A DNA stretch of 50,702 bases from Variovorax soli NBRC 106424 (lineage in GTDB: Bacteria; Pseudomonadota; Gammaproteobacteria; Burkholderiales; Burkholderiaceae_C). The translations under genes were made by a program, and so were the position numbers. Positions 8,541 to 16,453 of the stretch are shown here, in pieces. Each line of letters opens with the position of its first letter. Positions within the stretch are counted from its first letter, which is position 1. The notes under the pieces are model-generated. The model made no database searches and was not told where the DNA came from. It saw only the letters and a list, made by a program, of their open reading frames with translations. The stretch is taken from contig NZ_BCUU01000031.1 of the NCBI RefSeq assembly GCF_001591385.1, positions 1-50,702 of the forward strand, written 5' to 3'.

Positions 8541-9527
8541 ATGCATGCATGGCTTTGCGAAAACCCGACCGGCGTCGACGCGCTGAACTGGAAAGAACTG
8601 CCTACGCCGCAACCCGGCCCCGGCCAGGTGCTGATCGAAATCAAGGCGGCCAGCCTGAATTTCCCGGATCTGCTGATCGTGCAGAACAAGTATCAAATGA
8701 AGCCGCCGCTTCCTTTTGTGCCGGGCTCCGAATATGCGGGCGTGGTGCAGGCCGTGGGGGAAGGCGTCACCCACTTGAAGGTCGGCCAAAACGTGGCGTG
8801 CCTCTCGGGCACCGGCGGATTTGCAACGCACACGCTGGCACCTGCCGCTTTGTGCATGCCGTTGCCCGATGGCTTTGGCTATGTGGATGCCGCCGCATTC
8901 ATCATGATTTACGCCACGTCCTGGCATGCATTGATGGATCGCGCGCAACTCAAGGCCGGAGAAACTGTGCTGGTGCTGGGCGCCGCGGGTGGTGTCGGGA
9001 CCGCCGCCATTCAAATTGCAAAGGCGGCAGGCGCCAAGGTGATTGCCGCGGCGTCGTCCGACGAAAAATGCGCGCTGTGCAAATCGATCGGCGCCGATGC
9101 CACCATCAACTACAGCACGCACGCGGTGCCCAACGCATTTCGCGAAGCAATCAAGACGGCCACGGACGGCAAGGGCCCGGACGTCATTTACGATCCGGTC
9201 GGCGGTGATTTCGCCGAGCCCGCATTTCGTTCGATCGCATGGCGGGGCCGCTATCTCGTCGTGGGTTTTGCTTCGGGACCGATACCGGCACTGCCCTTCA
9301 ATCTGCCGCTGCTCAAGGGAGCGTCGGTGGTCGGCGTCTTCTGGGGCGATTTCGCCAAGCGTGAACCCAGGGCGAACGCCCAGATGATGGCGGAATTGGC
9401 CAGCTGGTATGGCCAGGGCAAGGTCAAGCCGGTGATCGATCGCACCATGCCCATGTCGCAATTGAAGGAGGCCTATGCCCACATGGGCTCGCGCGCAGTG
9501 ATGGGCAAGCTGGTCATGGTGAACTGA
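8541..9527 (+). CDS. NADPH:quinone oxidoreductase family protein (zinc-free MDR)
   Basis: A 328-residue medium-chain dehydrogenase/reductase. It has the GroES-like N-terminal domain ([14 protein letters not shown] and [12 protein letters not shown]) and a Rossmann fold with [21 protein letters not shown] around residues 145-165. No structural-zinc cysteine cluster is seen, which fits the quinone oxidoreductase (QOR) branch that moves electrons from NADPH to quinones or alkenals. The exact substrate cannot be told. It is monocistronic, with an AGGAG-like ribosome site and its own terminator. Confidence 0.9.
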   Translation: MHAWLCENPTGVDALNWKELPTPQPGPGQVLIEIKAASLNFPDLLIVQNKYQMKPPLPFVPGSEYAGVVQAVGEGVTHLKVGQNVACLSGTGGFATHTLAPAALCMPLPDGFGYVDAAAFIMIYATSWHALMDRAQLKAGETVLVLGAAGGVGTAAIQIAKAAGAKVIAAASSDEKCALCKSIGADATINYSTHAVPNAFREAIKTATDGKGPDVIYDPVGGDFAEPAFRSIAWRGRYLVVGFASGPIPALPFNLPLLKGASVVGVFWGDFAKREPRANAQMMAELASWYGQGKVKPVIDRTMPMSQLKEAYAHMGSRAVMGKLVMVN

Positions 9528-9547
9528 CGCTCGCCCACGGCAGCCAG

Positions 9548-9580
9548 AAAAAAAGCCCGCGAATGCGGGCTTTTTATTTG
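9548..9580. terminator. Bidirectional terminator between QOR and H-NS genes
   Basis: A-rich run, GCCCGC stem with a GAAT loop, GCGGGC, then TTTTTATTT. It serves both converging genes. Confidence 0.9.
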
Positions 9581-9593
9581 GAGTCGGCCACTC

Positions 9594-9932
9594 TTACTTG
9601 ATCTCGAAATCCGAAAGCGACTTGCCGGCCGCCAGCGCTTCGGTCACCCAACGCGGCTTGCGGCCGCGGCCACCCGACCAGGTTTCTCCCGTGGGCCCGC
9701 GGTATTTCGCTGCACCGCGCGAGGAGGCCACAGAACCAGCGCGTCGTCCAGGGACGCGGCTGGTCAACTTGAGGTCCGAAGCAGTAATACCATATTCCGC
9801 AATCTTCTTGCGGATCTCCTCGATCACTCCGGAGCGTTCCTGATTGCGGAGTTGTTCGGCCTGCATGCGCAATTGTGCGATCTGCTCGTCGTGCTTTTTG
9901 ATCTGGGAATTGATATCGGCAAGGGTGGTCAT
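9594..9932 (-). CDS. H-NS family histone-like nucleoid protein
   Basis: A 112-residue H-NS-type DNA-binding protein. The N-terminal half is a coiled coil for oligomerisation (ADINSQIKKHDEQIAQLRMQ and following). The C-terminal half carries the DNA-binding core YRGPTGETWSGGRGRKPRWV, where the GRGRKP loop enters AT-rich minor grooves. The basic linker (SRVPGRRAGSVASSRG) matches the BpH3/MvaT-like subgroup of Burkholderiales. The ATG at 9932 is preferred; the longer frame from 10043 adds a non-homologous, AT-rich-encoded start. Such proteins silence horizontally acquired DNA. Confidence 0.94.
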   Translation of the reverse strand: MTTLADINSQIKKHDEQIAQLRMQAEQLRNQERSGVIEEIRKKIAEYGITASDLKLTSRVPGRRAGSVASSRGAAKYRGPTGETWSGGRGRKPRWVTEALAAGKSLSDFEIK

Positions 9933-9961
9933 TCCGGATTCCTCGAATTGAAACGGGAAAA

Positions 9962-9991
9962 ATTGTAATTCAAGACCACGAAAAAAAACAA
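9962..9991 (-). promoter_or_regulatory. Promoter of the H-NS-type gene
   Basis: On the minus strand a TTGTTT -35 (9986-9991) and a TACAAT -10 (9962-9967) are separated by 18 bases, inside a locally AT-rich stretch with an A8 run. The AT-rich context could also be a site for autoregulation by the H-NS-like protein itself. Confidence 0.55.
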
Positions 9992-10059
9992 CAACCGGAG
10001 AATCCGGGTAAAAAGCAAGTGCTAATGGACCTTTGGTTCGCAATGGCCAGCAAACGAAC

Positions 10060-11499
10060 TCAGTGGGGGTCCGGTGGACGGCGCCGGATCACATCCCCCA
10101 TCAATTGCTCATAAATGGCTGCCAATTGCAGCAGTTCGGCCTCGCCGCCTGGTTTGCCAATGAGTTGGAGCCCCATCGGCAGGCGCTCGGCAGGGTCAAA
10201 ACCGGCCGGAACGCTCATGGCCGGCAAGCCCGCAAAAGTGGCATAAAGCGTCACTTCCATCCATCGGTGGTAGGTATCCATCGGCCGGCCCGCAATTTCG
10301 CGCGGCCAGCGCTCGCGAATGTCGAAAGGCCAGACCTGGGCCGATGGCAAGGCCAGCACGTCGAAGCGCTCCAGCAATGCCAGCATCTGGCCGTGAAAGG
10401 CGCTGCGCGCCTGGCTGGCGTGCATGAATTGCGAGAAGCTGAGATCGGCGGCACTGTCGTGCTCCCAAAGTGCCTCGGGCTTGACGCTGCCGCGCGCGCC
10501 GGGCTGGGCCAGCACGGCGCCGACGGCAGACGCCACGAGTGCGCGGCGCCAGACCAGCCACGCCTGCCACACCGCCTCGGGTTCGAAGCCTGGCGCCACT
10601 TCTTCGACGTGCGTGCCCGCGCTGGCCAGCACGCCCAGCGCCTGCTCGCACACGGGCAGAACCCCGGGCTCGATCGCCAGGTAGCCGCCCAGGTCGCCGA
10701 GCCAGCCGACGCGAAGCTGCGCAGGTTCCGGCAGGCGGATCGGAACGAAGCTCTGCGGCCCCTGCGCGATGGACAGGGGTACCCGCGCGTCATGGCCCGC
10801 CTGGACCGACAGCAGTTGTGCCAGGTCGCGAACATTTCGCGCCATGGGGCCATCGGTGGCCAGCTGATTCACCCAGATTTCAGGCTTGGGCCAGCCCGGC
10901 ACCCGGCCCTGGCTCGGACGCAGGCCGAAGACGTTGTTCCATGCCGCCGGATTGCGCAGCGATCCCATGAAATCAGAGCCGTCGGCCACGGGCAACAGCC
11001 GATGCGCCAGCGCCACCGCCGCACCGCCGCTGCTGCCGCCTGCTGAACGCTGCGGATCCCAGGCATTGGCGGTGGGGCCGAAGAGTTCGTTGAAGGTGTG
11101 CGATCCGAGGCCGAACTCCGGCATGTTGGTCTTTCCGATCACGATGCAGCCCGCGGCCTTCATGCGTGCCACATAGAGACTGTCGACCGCAGGCGTCGCC
11201 TGCTCGAGCACGCGACTGCCCAGGGTGGAGGGAAATCCCAGCGCATGGGCCGTGTCCTTGATGGCCTGCGGCATGCCATGCATCCAGCCGCGCGACTCGC
11301 CGCGCGCCAGCTCGGCATCGCGCTCGTCGGCCTGCTCGAGCAGCGGCTCCGGGGGCGCCAGATTGACGATGGCGTTGAAGCGCGGATTGAGCCTGTCGAT
11401 GCGTGCCAGGTAGGCCTGCATCACCTCGCGGCAGGAAAGCTTGCGGGCATGGATGGCGCGCGAGAGCGCGTCGGCGTCGAGTTCGGTGGGATCAGCCAT
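10060..11499 (-). CDS. Amidase (amidase signature family)
   Basis: A 479-residue amidase-signature enzyme that hydrolyses a carboxamide bond; substrate not identifiable. The Ser-cisSer-Lys triad is visible: Lys81 in MPQAIKDTAHALG, Ser156 in AGGSSGGAA and the nucleophile Ser180 in DGSDFMGSLRNPA. The family glycine-serine-rich signature occupies about 150-185. GatA is unlikely because gatB and gatC are not nearby and the C-terminal half differs from tRNA-amidotransferase. It stands alone between the H-NS gene and tRNA-His. Confidence 0.9.
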   Translation of the reverse strand: MADPTELDADALSRAIHARKLSCREVMQAYLARIDRLNPRFNAIVNLAPPEPLLEQADERDAELARGESRGWMHGMPQAIKDTAHALGFPSTLGSRVLEQATPAVDSLYVARMKAAGCIVIGKTNMPEFGLGSHTFNELFGPTANAWDPQRSAGGSSGGAAVALAHRLLPVADGSDFMGSLRNPAAWNNVFGLRPSQGRVPGWPKPEIWVNQLATDGPMARNVRDLAQLLSVQAGHDARVPLSIAQGPQSFVPIRLPEPAQLRVGWLGDLGGYLAIEPGVLPVCEQALGVLASAGTHVEEVAPGFEPEAVWQAWLVWRRALVASAVGAVLAQPGARGSVKPEALWEHDSAADLSFSQFMHASQARSAFHGQMLALLERFDVLALPSAQVWPFDIRERWPREIAGRPMDTYHRWMEVTLYATFAGLPAMSVPAGFDPAERLPMGLQLIGKPGGEAELLQLAAIYEQLMGDVIRRRPPDPH

Positions 11500-11604
11500 G
11501 GCCGCATGTTAGTTGCGACGCTGACGATGTTCTTTTGATCTTCGGTGCGCCGGGCCTCGCCGCGCAATCCAGGTACAAGGGGCACCCTGTACCCGCGCAC
11601 AAAT

Positions 11605-11632
11605 GAAAACAGGCGCCGCGGGGGCGCCTGTT
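11605..11632 (-). terminator. Terminator downstream of tRNA-His
   Basis: On the minus strand an ACAGGCGCC stem, a short C-rich loop and GGCGCCTGT are followed by a T-rich tract. It lies 11 bases after the tRNA-His 3' end. Confidence 0.75.
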
Positions 11633-11642
11633 CAATGCTATT

Positions 11643-11719
11643 TGGGGTGGCTGATGGGACTCGAACCCACGACGACCAGAATCACAATCTGGGACTCTAC
11701 CAGCTGAGCTACAGCCACC
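11643..11719 (-). tRNA. tRNA-His (anticodon GTG)
   Basis: A 77-base cloverleaf. The 5' end GGTGGCTG pairs with CAGCCACC and includes the extra G at position -1 opposite C73 that identifies histidine tRNAs. The anticodon loop reads ATTGTGATT. The D arm (GCTCAGCTGGTAGAG) and T arm (GTGGGTTCGAGTCCCAT) are standard. The 3' CCA is encoded. Confidence 0.97.
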
Positions 11720-11762
11720 GTTTGAGAAGCTCGCTATTGTAGCCTGAAATTTCGCGACTCCA

Positions 11763-13682
11763 TCAGCGGGCTGCGGCAGGCAGTGCCTCGGCCACACGCG
11801 GCACCAGGATCTGCGCCTTGTAGCGCGCCTTGAGCAGCTCGTAGTAGGCCAAGTCTTCCGCGCCTGCCACCGACTGTGTGATCTGCGCGGCCTCGCGCTG
11901 GGCCACCTCGGGCGCAGCCGCCTCGCGGGGCAGCGACTTGTTCACGCGCAGCACGGCGTAACCCTGCGCCGCAAGGTTCACCCCGACCCACGCGGGCAGC
12001 TTGGTGCCGTCGGCGCGCAGGGCGCCATCGACCAGCTGCTGCGACTGTCCTTGCGTGTCGGTGCGGGACAGGACGAGCGGCGAACCCAGTTGAGCGCTCT
12101 TCGGATCGGCCTGCCACGCAGCCAGCTTGGCCTCGCCTTCCTTGCGCGCGAGTTCGGCTGCGCGCACGTTCACCAGTTGCGCGCGAACCTGCTCCTTGAC
12201 CTCGGTAAAGGGCAAGGTGCGCGCAGGTGCGTACTGGGTGATGCGGCCTGCGGCCAACTGATTGGCACCGACCTCGACGGCTTCGGTGTTGTGCTTGCGC
12301 TCGAGCGAATCGGGCGCAAACAGCGCATTCAGGAAATTGCGGTTGCTCAATGCGCCGGCGGCGCCTGGCGCCGGCTGGCGGCCCACCTTGGTCGCGGTCT
12401 GGACCGTCAGCTTGAGCTTGTCGGCCGCCGGCTGCAGGCTGTCGGCCTGCTGGTAGACCGCGTCGCTGAAGGCTTCCGCGGCCTTGGCGAACTCCGCCGT
12501 GGCCTGCTGTGCGCGCAGGTCGTTCTCGATGGAGGCACGCACCTTGTCGAAGGGCGGCACCACACCCGGCTTGATGTCATCCAGCTTGATGATGTGATAG
12601 CCGAATTCGGTTTCGACCACCTTGCTGGAGATTTCGCCCTTCTTGAGCGCGAACACCGCATCTTCAAAAGGCTTGACCATGGCGCCGCGGGTGACGAAGT
12701 CGAGGTCGCCGCCCTTCTCGGCCGAGCCGGGGTCCTGGGAGTTCTTGCGTGCCACGTCGGCGAACGTAGCCGGCGCGGCCAGCACCTGGGCCAGCAACTC
12801 TTCCGCCTTGGCCTTTGCCTTGGCCTTCTCGTCGGCCGAGGCAGTGCTGGGAGCGGTGATCAGGATGTGGCTGGCGCGGCGCTCTTCGGGCGTACCCAGG
12901 CGCGCGCTGTTCTGTTCGTAGTAGGTCTTGAGGTCCGCCTCGTTGACGGAGATGCCCTTCTTCACCGCGTCCATGTCCAGCACGACGTACTGGATGCTGG
13001 CTTCTTCGGGCGCCTGGAACTGCGCCACATGCTCCTTGTAGTAGCTCTCCAGTTCGGCGTCGCTCACGCTGACCTTTGAGGCGAAGTCCTCGGGCTTGAA
13101 GCGCGCCAGCTGCACTTCGCGGCGCTCATAGAAGGCGCCCACGGTGGCGTCCGCCTGCGCCTTGGACACGAAGGCACCGGCATGCACGCCGAGCATGACC
13201 TGCTGCGTGGCCATTTCGCCGCGCACGGCCGCCTCGTACTGTTCGGGCGTCTGGCCGGTGGCGCGCATGAAGAGTTCGCGGTCGAACTTGCCGTCGGGCT
13301 TGCGGAAGCTGGCCAGGCCCGGCTCCTGCGCAAAGTAGCGCGCCAGGCGCTCGTCGGGCACCGACAGGTGCGACTTGGCCGCTTCGGCGGCCAGAACGCG
13401 CTCGCGCACCATGCGCTCGAGCGTGCCGTAGCGCGCCATATCGGAATCGAGCACGGCGGCGTCGATGTTGGGCATTTGCTGGCGGATGCGGTCCACCTCG
13501 TTGCGGTGACGCGCATCCCACTCGGGCCGGGTGATGTCGCGGCCGTCGACCTTGGCGACCACCTCGCCCTTCTGGTTGCCATCCATGAACCGCTCCACGC
13601 CGAAGAGCACGAACGAAGGGATGATCAGCAAGAACAAGACCACCATCATGACCTTGTTGTACTTGCGGAAGAAATCAAACAT
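11763..13682 (-). CDS. ppiD: Periplasmic folding chaperone / peptidyl-prolyl isomerase PpiD
   Basis: A 639-residue protein anchored in the inner membrane by one N-terminal helix (about residues 12-32, MMVVLFLLIIPSFVLFGVE) and folded in the periplasm, where it assists proteins leaving the Sec translocon. A SurA-like N-terminal helical domain (about 35-245) is followed by a parvulin rotamase domain at about 265-370 (ASHILITAP, GGDLDFVTRGAMVKPFEDAVF, TEFGYHIIKLDDI) and a C-terminal helical domain. Length and order match PpiD (E. coli 623). It is downstream of hupB, as in E. coli, with tRNA-Val between them. Confidence 0.94.
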   Translation of the reverse strand: MFDFFRKYNKVMMVVLFLLIIPSFVLFGVERFMDGNQKGEVVAKVDGRDITRPEWDARHRNEVDRIRQQMPNIDAAVLDSDMARYGTLERMVRERVLAAEAAKSHLSVPDERLARYFAQEPGLASFRKPDGKFDRELFMRATGQTPEQYEAAVRGEMATQQVMLGVHAGAFVSKAQADATVGAFYERREVQLARFKPEDFASKVSVSDAELESYYKEHVAQFQAPEEASIQYVVLDMDAVKKGISVNEADLKTYYEQNSARLGTPEERRASHILITAPSTASADEKAKAKAKAEELLAQVLAAPATFADVARKNSQDPGSAEKGGDLDFVTRGAMVKPFEDAVFALKKGEISSKVVETEFGYHIIKLDDIKPGVVPPFDKVRASIENDLRAQQATAEFAKAAEAFSDAVYQQADSLQPAADKLKLTVQTATKVGRQPAPGAAGALSNRNFLNALFAPDSLERKHNTEAVEVGANQLAAGRITQYAPARTLPFTEVKEQVRAQLVNVRAAELARKEGEAKLAAWQADPKSAQLGSPLVLSRTDTQGQSQQLVDGALRADGTKLPAWVGVNLAAQGYAVLRVNKSLPREAAAPEVAQREAAQITQSVAGAEDLAYYELLKARYKAQILVPRVAEALPAAAR

Positions 13683-13726
13683 GCTTTGTCACTCTTTCAT
13701 GGGTGGACGCCTTTGGGCGGCCCAAC

Positions 13727-13756
13727 AAAAAAGGCGAACAACTCGTTCGCCTTTGC
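13727..13756 (-). terminator. Terminator downstream of tRNA-Val
   Basis: On the minus strand AAAGGCGAAC, a four-base loop and GTTCGCCTTT are followed by further T residues. It separates the tRNA-Val transcript from ppiD. Confidence 0.8.
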
Positions 13757-13766
13757 TTGCTTCGGG

Positions 13767-13842
13767 TGGTGGGTGCTGAGGGGTTCGAACCCCCGACCTA
13801 CGCCTTGTAAGGGCGCCGCTCTACCAGCTGAGCTAAGCACCC
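13767..13842 (-). tRNA. tRNA-Val (anticodon TAC)
   Basis: A 76-base cloverleaf with acceptor GGGTGCT pairing with AGCACCC, discriminator A and encoded CCA. The anticodon stem-loop is GCGCCCTTACAAGGCG with anticodon TAC. The D and T arms are regular. It lies between hupB and ppiD on the same strand, 17 bases after hupB, and may share the hupB transcript. Confidence 0.97.
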
Positions 13843-13859
13843 CACCGTAAACCTTCGCC

Positions 13860-14132
13860 TTAGTTCAGCGCGTCTTTCAGCGCCTTGCCGGGACGGAACT
13901 TCGGGATCTTGGCGGCCTTGATTTTAATCGCAGCGCCGGTACGCGGATTGCGGCCGGTGCGGGCAGCGCGCTTGCCGACCGCGAAAGTACCAAAACCGAC
14001 GAGCGAAACGGAGTTGCCCTTTTTCAGCGTGGTGCGGATCGCGCCGATGGTCGACTCGAGTGCGCGGGTGGCCGCTGCTTTGGAAATGTCTGCGTTCTTT
14101 GCGATGTGCTCAATCAGTTCGGTTTTGTTCAC
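13860..14132 (-). CDS. hupB: DNA-binding protein HU-beta
   Basis: A 90-residue HU/IHF-family nucleoid protein. The signature [21 protein letters not shown], which forms the DNA-gripping arm, is at about 46-66, followed by [21 protein letters not shown]. The sequence begins [21 protein letters not shown], the usual HU start, here from a GTG codon at 14132 with AGGGG upstream. HU bends and compacts DNA. The hupB/ppiD neighbourhood is conserved with E. coli and supports HU-beta rather than IHF. Confidence 0.96.
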   Translation of the reverse strand: MNKTELIEHIAKNADISKAAATRALESTIGAIRTTLKKGNSVSLVGFGTFAVGKRAARTGRNPRTGAAIKIKAAKIPKFRPGKALKDALN

Positions 14133-14251
14133 AAGGGCCCCTTGTCGAAAAAAGTTGGTCGGAATGATTCGTCAACTGCAAAGCCATCCGTACGGCAATA
14201 TCGCTCGGGATATCACTCGTGGCATGGCGATGGAGGAGGAGATCTGACACA

Positions 14252-14269
14252 TTGGCAGCGCACTGCCAA
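14252..14269. repeat. Short inverted repeat upstream of hupB
   Basis: TTGGCAG and CTGCCAA are perfect 7-base arms around CGCA. It lies 120 bases upstream of hupB in a 235-base intergenic region (14133-14367) that otherwise shows nothing definite. It could be an operator or a small hairpin after the dehydrogenase gene. Confidence 0.45.
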
Positions 14270-14367
14270 CAAGCATTAAAGCCACTGGTCTACGGGGTGT
14301 CAATAAGGCTCAACGACTTGCAAACCAGCGAGAGCCGCGATTCTAGATGTGTTTCGTGCGGTCCTTC

Positions 14368-15453
14368 TCAAAGGGCCTGTTCAATCGCACGGCCGAGGTC
14401 GCTGGTCGTTGCATTTCCGCCGATATCGGGCGTCTTGGGCGCGCCGCTTGCGGGCGCCAGAACCTTCTCGATGGCGGCAAGGATCGCGTCATGGGCGTTC
14501 TTGTGACCCAGGAACTCCAGCATCATCGCGCCGCACCAGATCTGGCCGATCGGGTTGGCGATGCCCTTGCCCGCAATGTCCGGCGCCGAACCGTGCACGG
14601 GCTCGAACAGCGAGGGCATCGTGCGATCCGGATTGAGGTTCGCACTGGGTGCGATGCCGATGGTGCCGGTGCATGCCGGGCCCAGGTCCGACAGGATGTC
14701 CCCGAACAGGTTGCTGGCCACCACCACATCGAAGAAGTCGGGGCGCTGCACGAAGTGCGCAGTGAGGATGTCGATGTGGAACTTGTCCAGGTTGACGCCC
14801 GGGTAGTGCCTGGCCATTTCCGCCACGCGCTCGTCCCAGTAAGGCATGGTGATGGCGATGCCGTTGGACTTGGTCGCGCTGGTCAGGTGCTTCTTGGGCC
14901 GCGCCTCTGCGAGTTCGAAAGCGAACTTCAGCACGCGGTCGACGCCGTGGCGCGACATCACCGTTTCCTGCATGACGATCTCGCGCGGCGTGCCGGGGAA
15001 CATGCGCCCACCGATGCTGGAGTATTCGCCCTCGGTGTTCTCGCGCACGATGTACATGTCGATTTCACCCGGCTGGCGCGGGCTGCCGTCGCGCCGCACC
15101 ACCGGCGCGATGATGCCGGGCATGAGCCGCGCCGGGCGCAGGTTGACGTACTGGTCGAACTCGCGCCGGAACAGCAGCAGCGAGCCCCACAGCGACACGT
15201 GGTCGGCAATCTTCTCGGGCCAGCCCACCGCGCCGAAGTAGATGGCGTCGTGGCCCCCGATCAGATCCTTCCAGTTGTCCGGCATCATCTGGCCGTGCTT
15301 CTCGTAGTAGTCCCAGCTCGAGAAGTCGAAATGGTCGAAGTGCAGGTCGATGCCGAACTTGCGCGCCGCCGCGTCCACCACGCGCAGGCCCTCGGGCATG
15401 GTCTCCTTGCCGATGCCATCGCCGGCGATGACTGCGATCTTGCGGGTGCTCAT
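14368..15453 (-). CDS. Tartrate dehydrogenase / D-malate dehydrogenase family (IMDH-like)
   Basis: A 361-residue NAD-dependent beta-decarboxylating dehydrogenase of the isopropylmalate/isocitrate family. It starts MSTRKIAVIAGDGIGKETMPEG, has the substrate arginines in YVNLRPARLMPGI, IVRENTEGEYS, the Asp cluster in ASNLFGDILSDLGP and the cofactor loop HGSAPDIAGKGIANPIG. The sequence style is that of the tartrate dehydrogenase (TtuC/DmlA) branch, which oxidises tartrate, meso-tartrate and D-malate. The ATG overlaps the upstream hydrolase stop (ATGA), so the two are coupled. LeuB is unlikely because no leuC/leuD/asd genes are present. Confidence 0.9.
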   Translation of the reverse strand: MSTRKIAVIAGDGIGKETMPEGLRVVDAAARKFGIDLHFDHFDFSSWDYYEKHGQMMPDNWKDLIGGHDAIYFGAVGWPEKIADHVSLWGSLLLFRREFDQYVNLRPARLMPGIIAPVVRRDGSPRQPGEIDMYIVRENTEGEYSSIGGRMFPGTPREIVMQETVMSRHGVDRVLKFAFELAEARPKKHLTSATKSNGIAITMPYWDERVAEMARHYPGVNLDKFHIDILTAHFVQRPDFFDVVVASNLFGDILSDLGPACTGTIGIAPSANLNPDRTMPSLFEPVHGSAPDIAGKGIANPIGQIWCGAMMLEFLGHKNAHDAILAAIEKVLAPASGAPKTPDIGGNATTSDLGRAIEQAL

Positions 15454-16376
15454 GGTCTCGATCCTTCTCGTGATGATGATGTAGGTGCAAAAAACTCGAA
15501 GGCCTCGGCGAGCAGCTCGCCCGGCGCTTCTTCGGGAATGTAGTGGCCGCACGGCAGCGCGCGGCCGTCGACCTGCCCGGCGCGCTCGCGCCACAGCGCC
15601 AGCACATCGAAGCAGCGGCCCACGGCGCCATGCGCACCCCACAAGACGCGAAGCGGCATCGGAAGGCGCGCACCGGCGGCGATGTCCGCCCGGTCGTGCT
15701 CGAGGTCGATGCCCGCCGAGGCGCGGTAGTCCTCGCAGATCGATTCTGCCGTGCCGGCGATGGCGGCGCAGCGCTCGTACTCGGCGAGCGCCTCGGGCGC
15801 GAACGGCGCCAGCCCGGCATGCCGTGCTCCCATCACGCTGCGGATGTAGCGCACCGGATCGGAGGCGATCAGCGCCTCGGGCAAGGGCGGCGGCTGGATC
15901 AGGAAGAACCAGTGCCAGTAGGCGCGGGCAAAGGCTTCGCCGGTTTGCTCGTACATGGCGAGCGTGGGCGCGACGTCCAGCAGCAGCATCCGGTCCACCG
16001 CCGCCGCATGGTCGGCCGCCAGGCGGTGCGCCACACGCGCGCCCCGGTCGTGCGCCAGGATGCCGAAGCGCTCGAAGCCGTGGTGACGCATGGCCGCCAG
16101 CGCATCGAGCGCCATTTCGCGCTTGCTGTGGTTGGCATGCGCCGGATCGGCGGGCGGGCGGCCCGAGTCGCCGTAGCCGCGCAGGTCGACGGCCACCACG
16201 GTAAAGCGCTGCGCCAGCGCGGGTGCGACGCGGTGCCAGATCAGATGGGTCTGCGGATGGCCGTGCAGCAGAAGCAGCGGCGCGCCTTGCCCGCCAATGC
16301 GGCCGTGCACACGCACGCCGCCGCGCGTGATGTCGAAGCGGGGAAAGTCGAGGAACGAGGCCGGGGCTGTAGTCAC
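15450..16376 (-). CDS. Alpha/beta hydrolase with fluoroacetate (haloacetate) dehalogenase signature
   Basis: A 308-residue alpha/beta hydrolase. Counting from the GTG at 16376, the nucleophile is Asp110 in AHDRGARVAHR, with carboxylate-binding Arg111 and Arg114, acid Asp134 in LLLDV, halide-pocket His155 and Trp156 in YWHWFF, Tyr217 in CEDYRAS and catalytic His278 in CGHYIPEEAP. Characterised fluoroacetate dehalogenase (R. palustris RPA1163) uses Asp110, Arg111, Arg114, Asp134, His155, Trp156, Tyr219 and His280, nearly the same numbering. This favours hydrolytic dehalogenation (fluoroacetate to glycolate) over epoxide hydrolysis. The oxyanion motif HGHPQTHLIW is also present. The agreement supports the GTG start; an ATG at 16418 would extend into the regulatory region. 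It forms an operon with the tartrate dehydrogenase gene. Natural substrate unknown. Confidence 0.86.
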   Translation of the reverse strand: MTTAPASFLDFPRFDITRGGVRVHGRIGGQGAPLLLLHGHPQTHLIWHRVAPALAQRFTVVAVDLRGYGDSGRPPADPAHANHSKREMALDALAAMRHHGFERFGILAHDRGARVAHRLAADHAAAVDRMLLLDVAPTLAMYEQTGEAFARAYWHWFFLIQPPPLPEALIASDPVRYIRSVMGARHAGLAPFAPEALAEYERCAAIAGTAESICEDYRASAGIDLEHDRADIAAGARLPMPLRVLWGAHGAVGRCFDVLALWRERAGQVDGRALPCGHYIPEEAPGELLAEAFEFFAPTSSSREGSRP

Positions 16377-16400
16377 GCGGCGATTGTGCGTTGCGCCCTG

Positions 16401-16453
16401 GTTGCCATCAAGCAACAATGAGCCAATTCATACTTTCCCATTTGGAATGAATT
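16401..16453. promoter_or_regulatory. Candidate LysR operator region
   Basis: The 70-base divergent region holds GTTGC-N6-GCAAC (16401-16416), which has the T-N11-A form of LysR sites (T16403, A16415). A second imperfectly placed dyad, AATTCAT (16425-16431) and ATGAATT (16447-16453), overlaps the start of the lysR gene and would suit autorepression. Confidence 0.5.

Noticed and set aside
14368..15453. LeuB (3-isopropylmalate dehydrogenase)
   Set aside because: No leuC/leuD neighbours, and the sequence and hydrolase coupling fit the tartrate/D-malate branch better.
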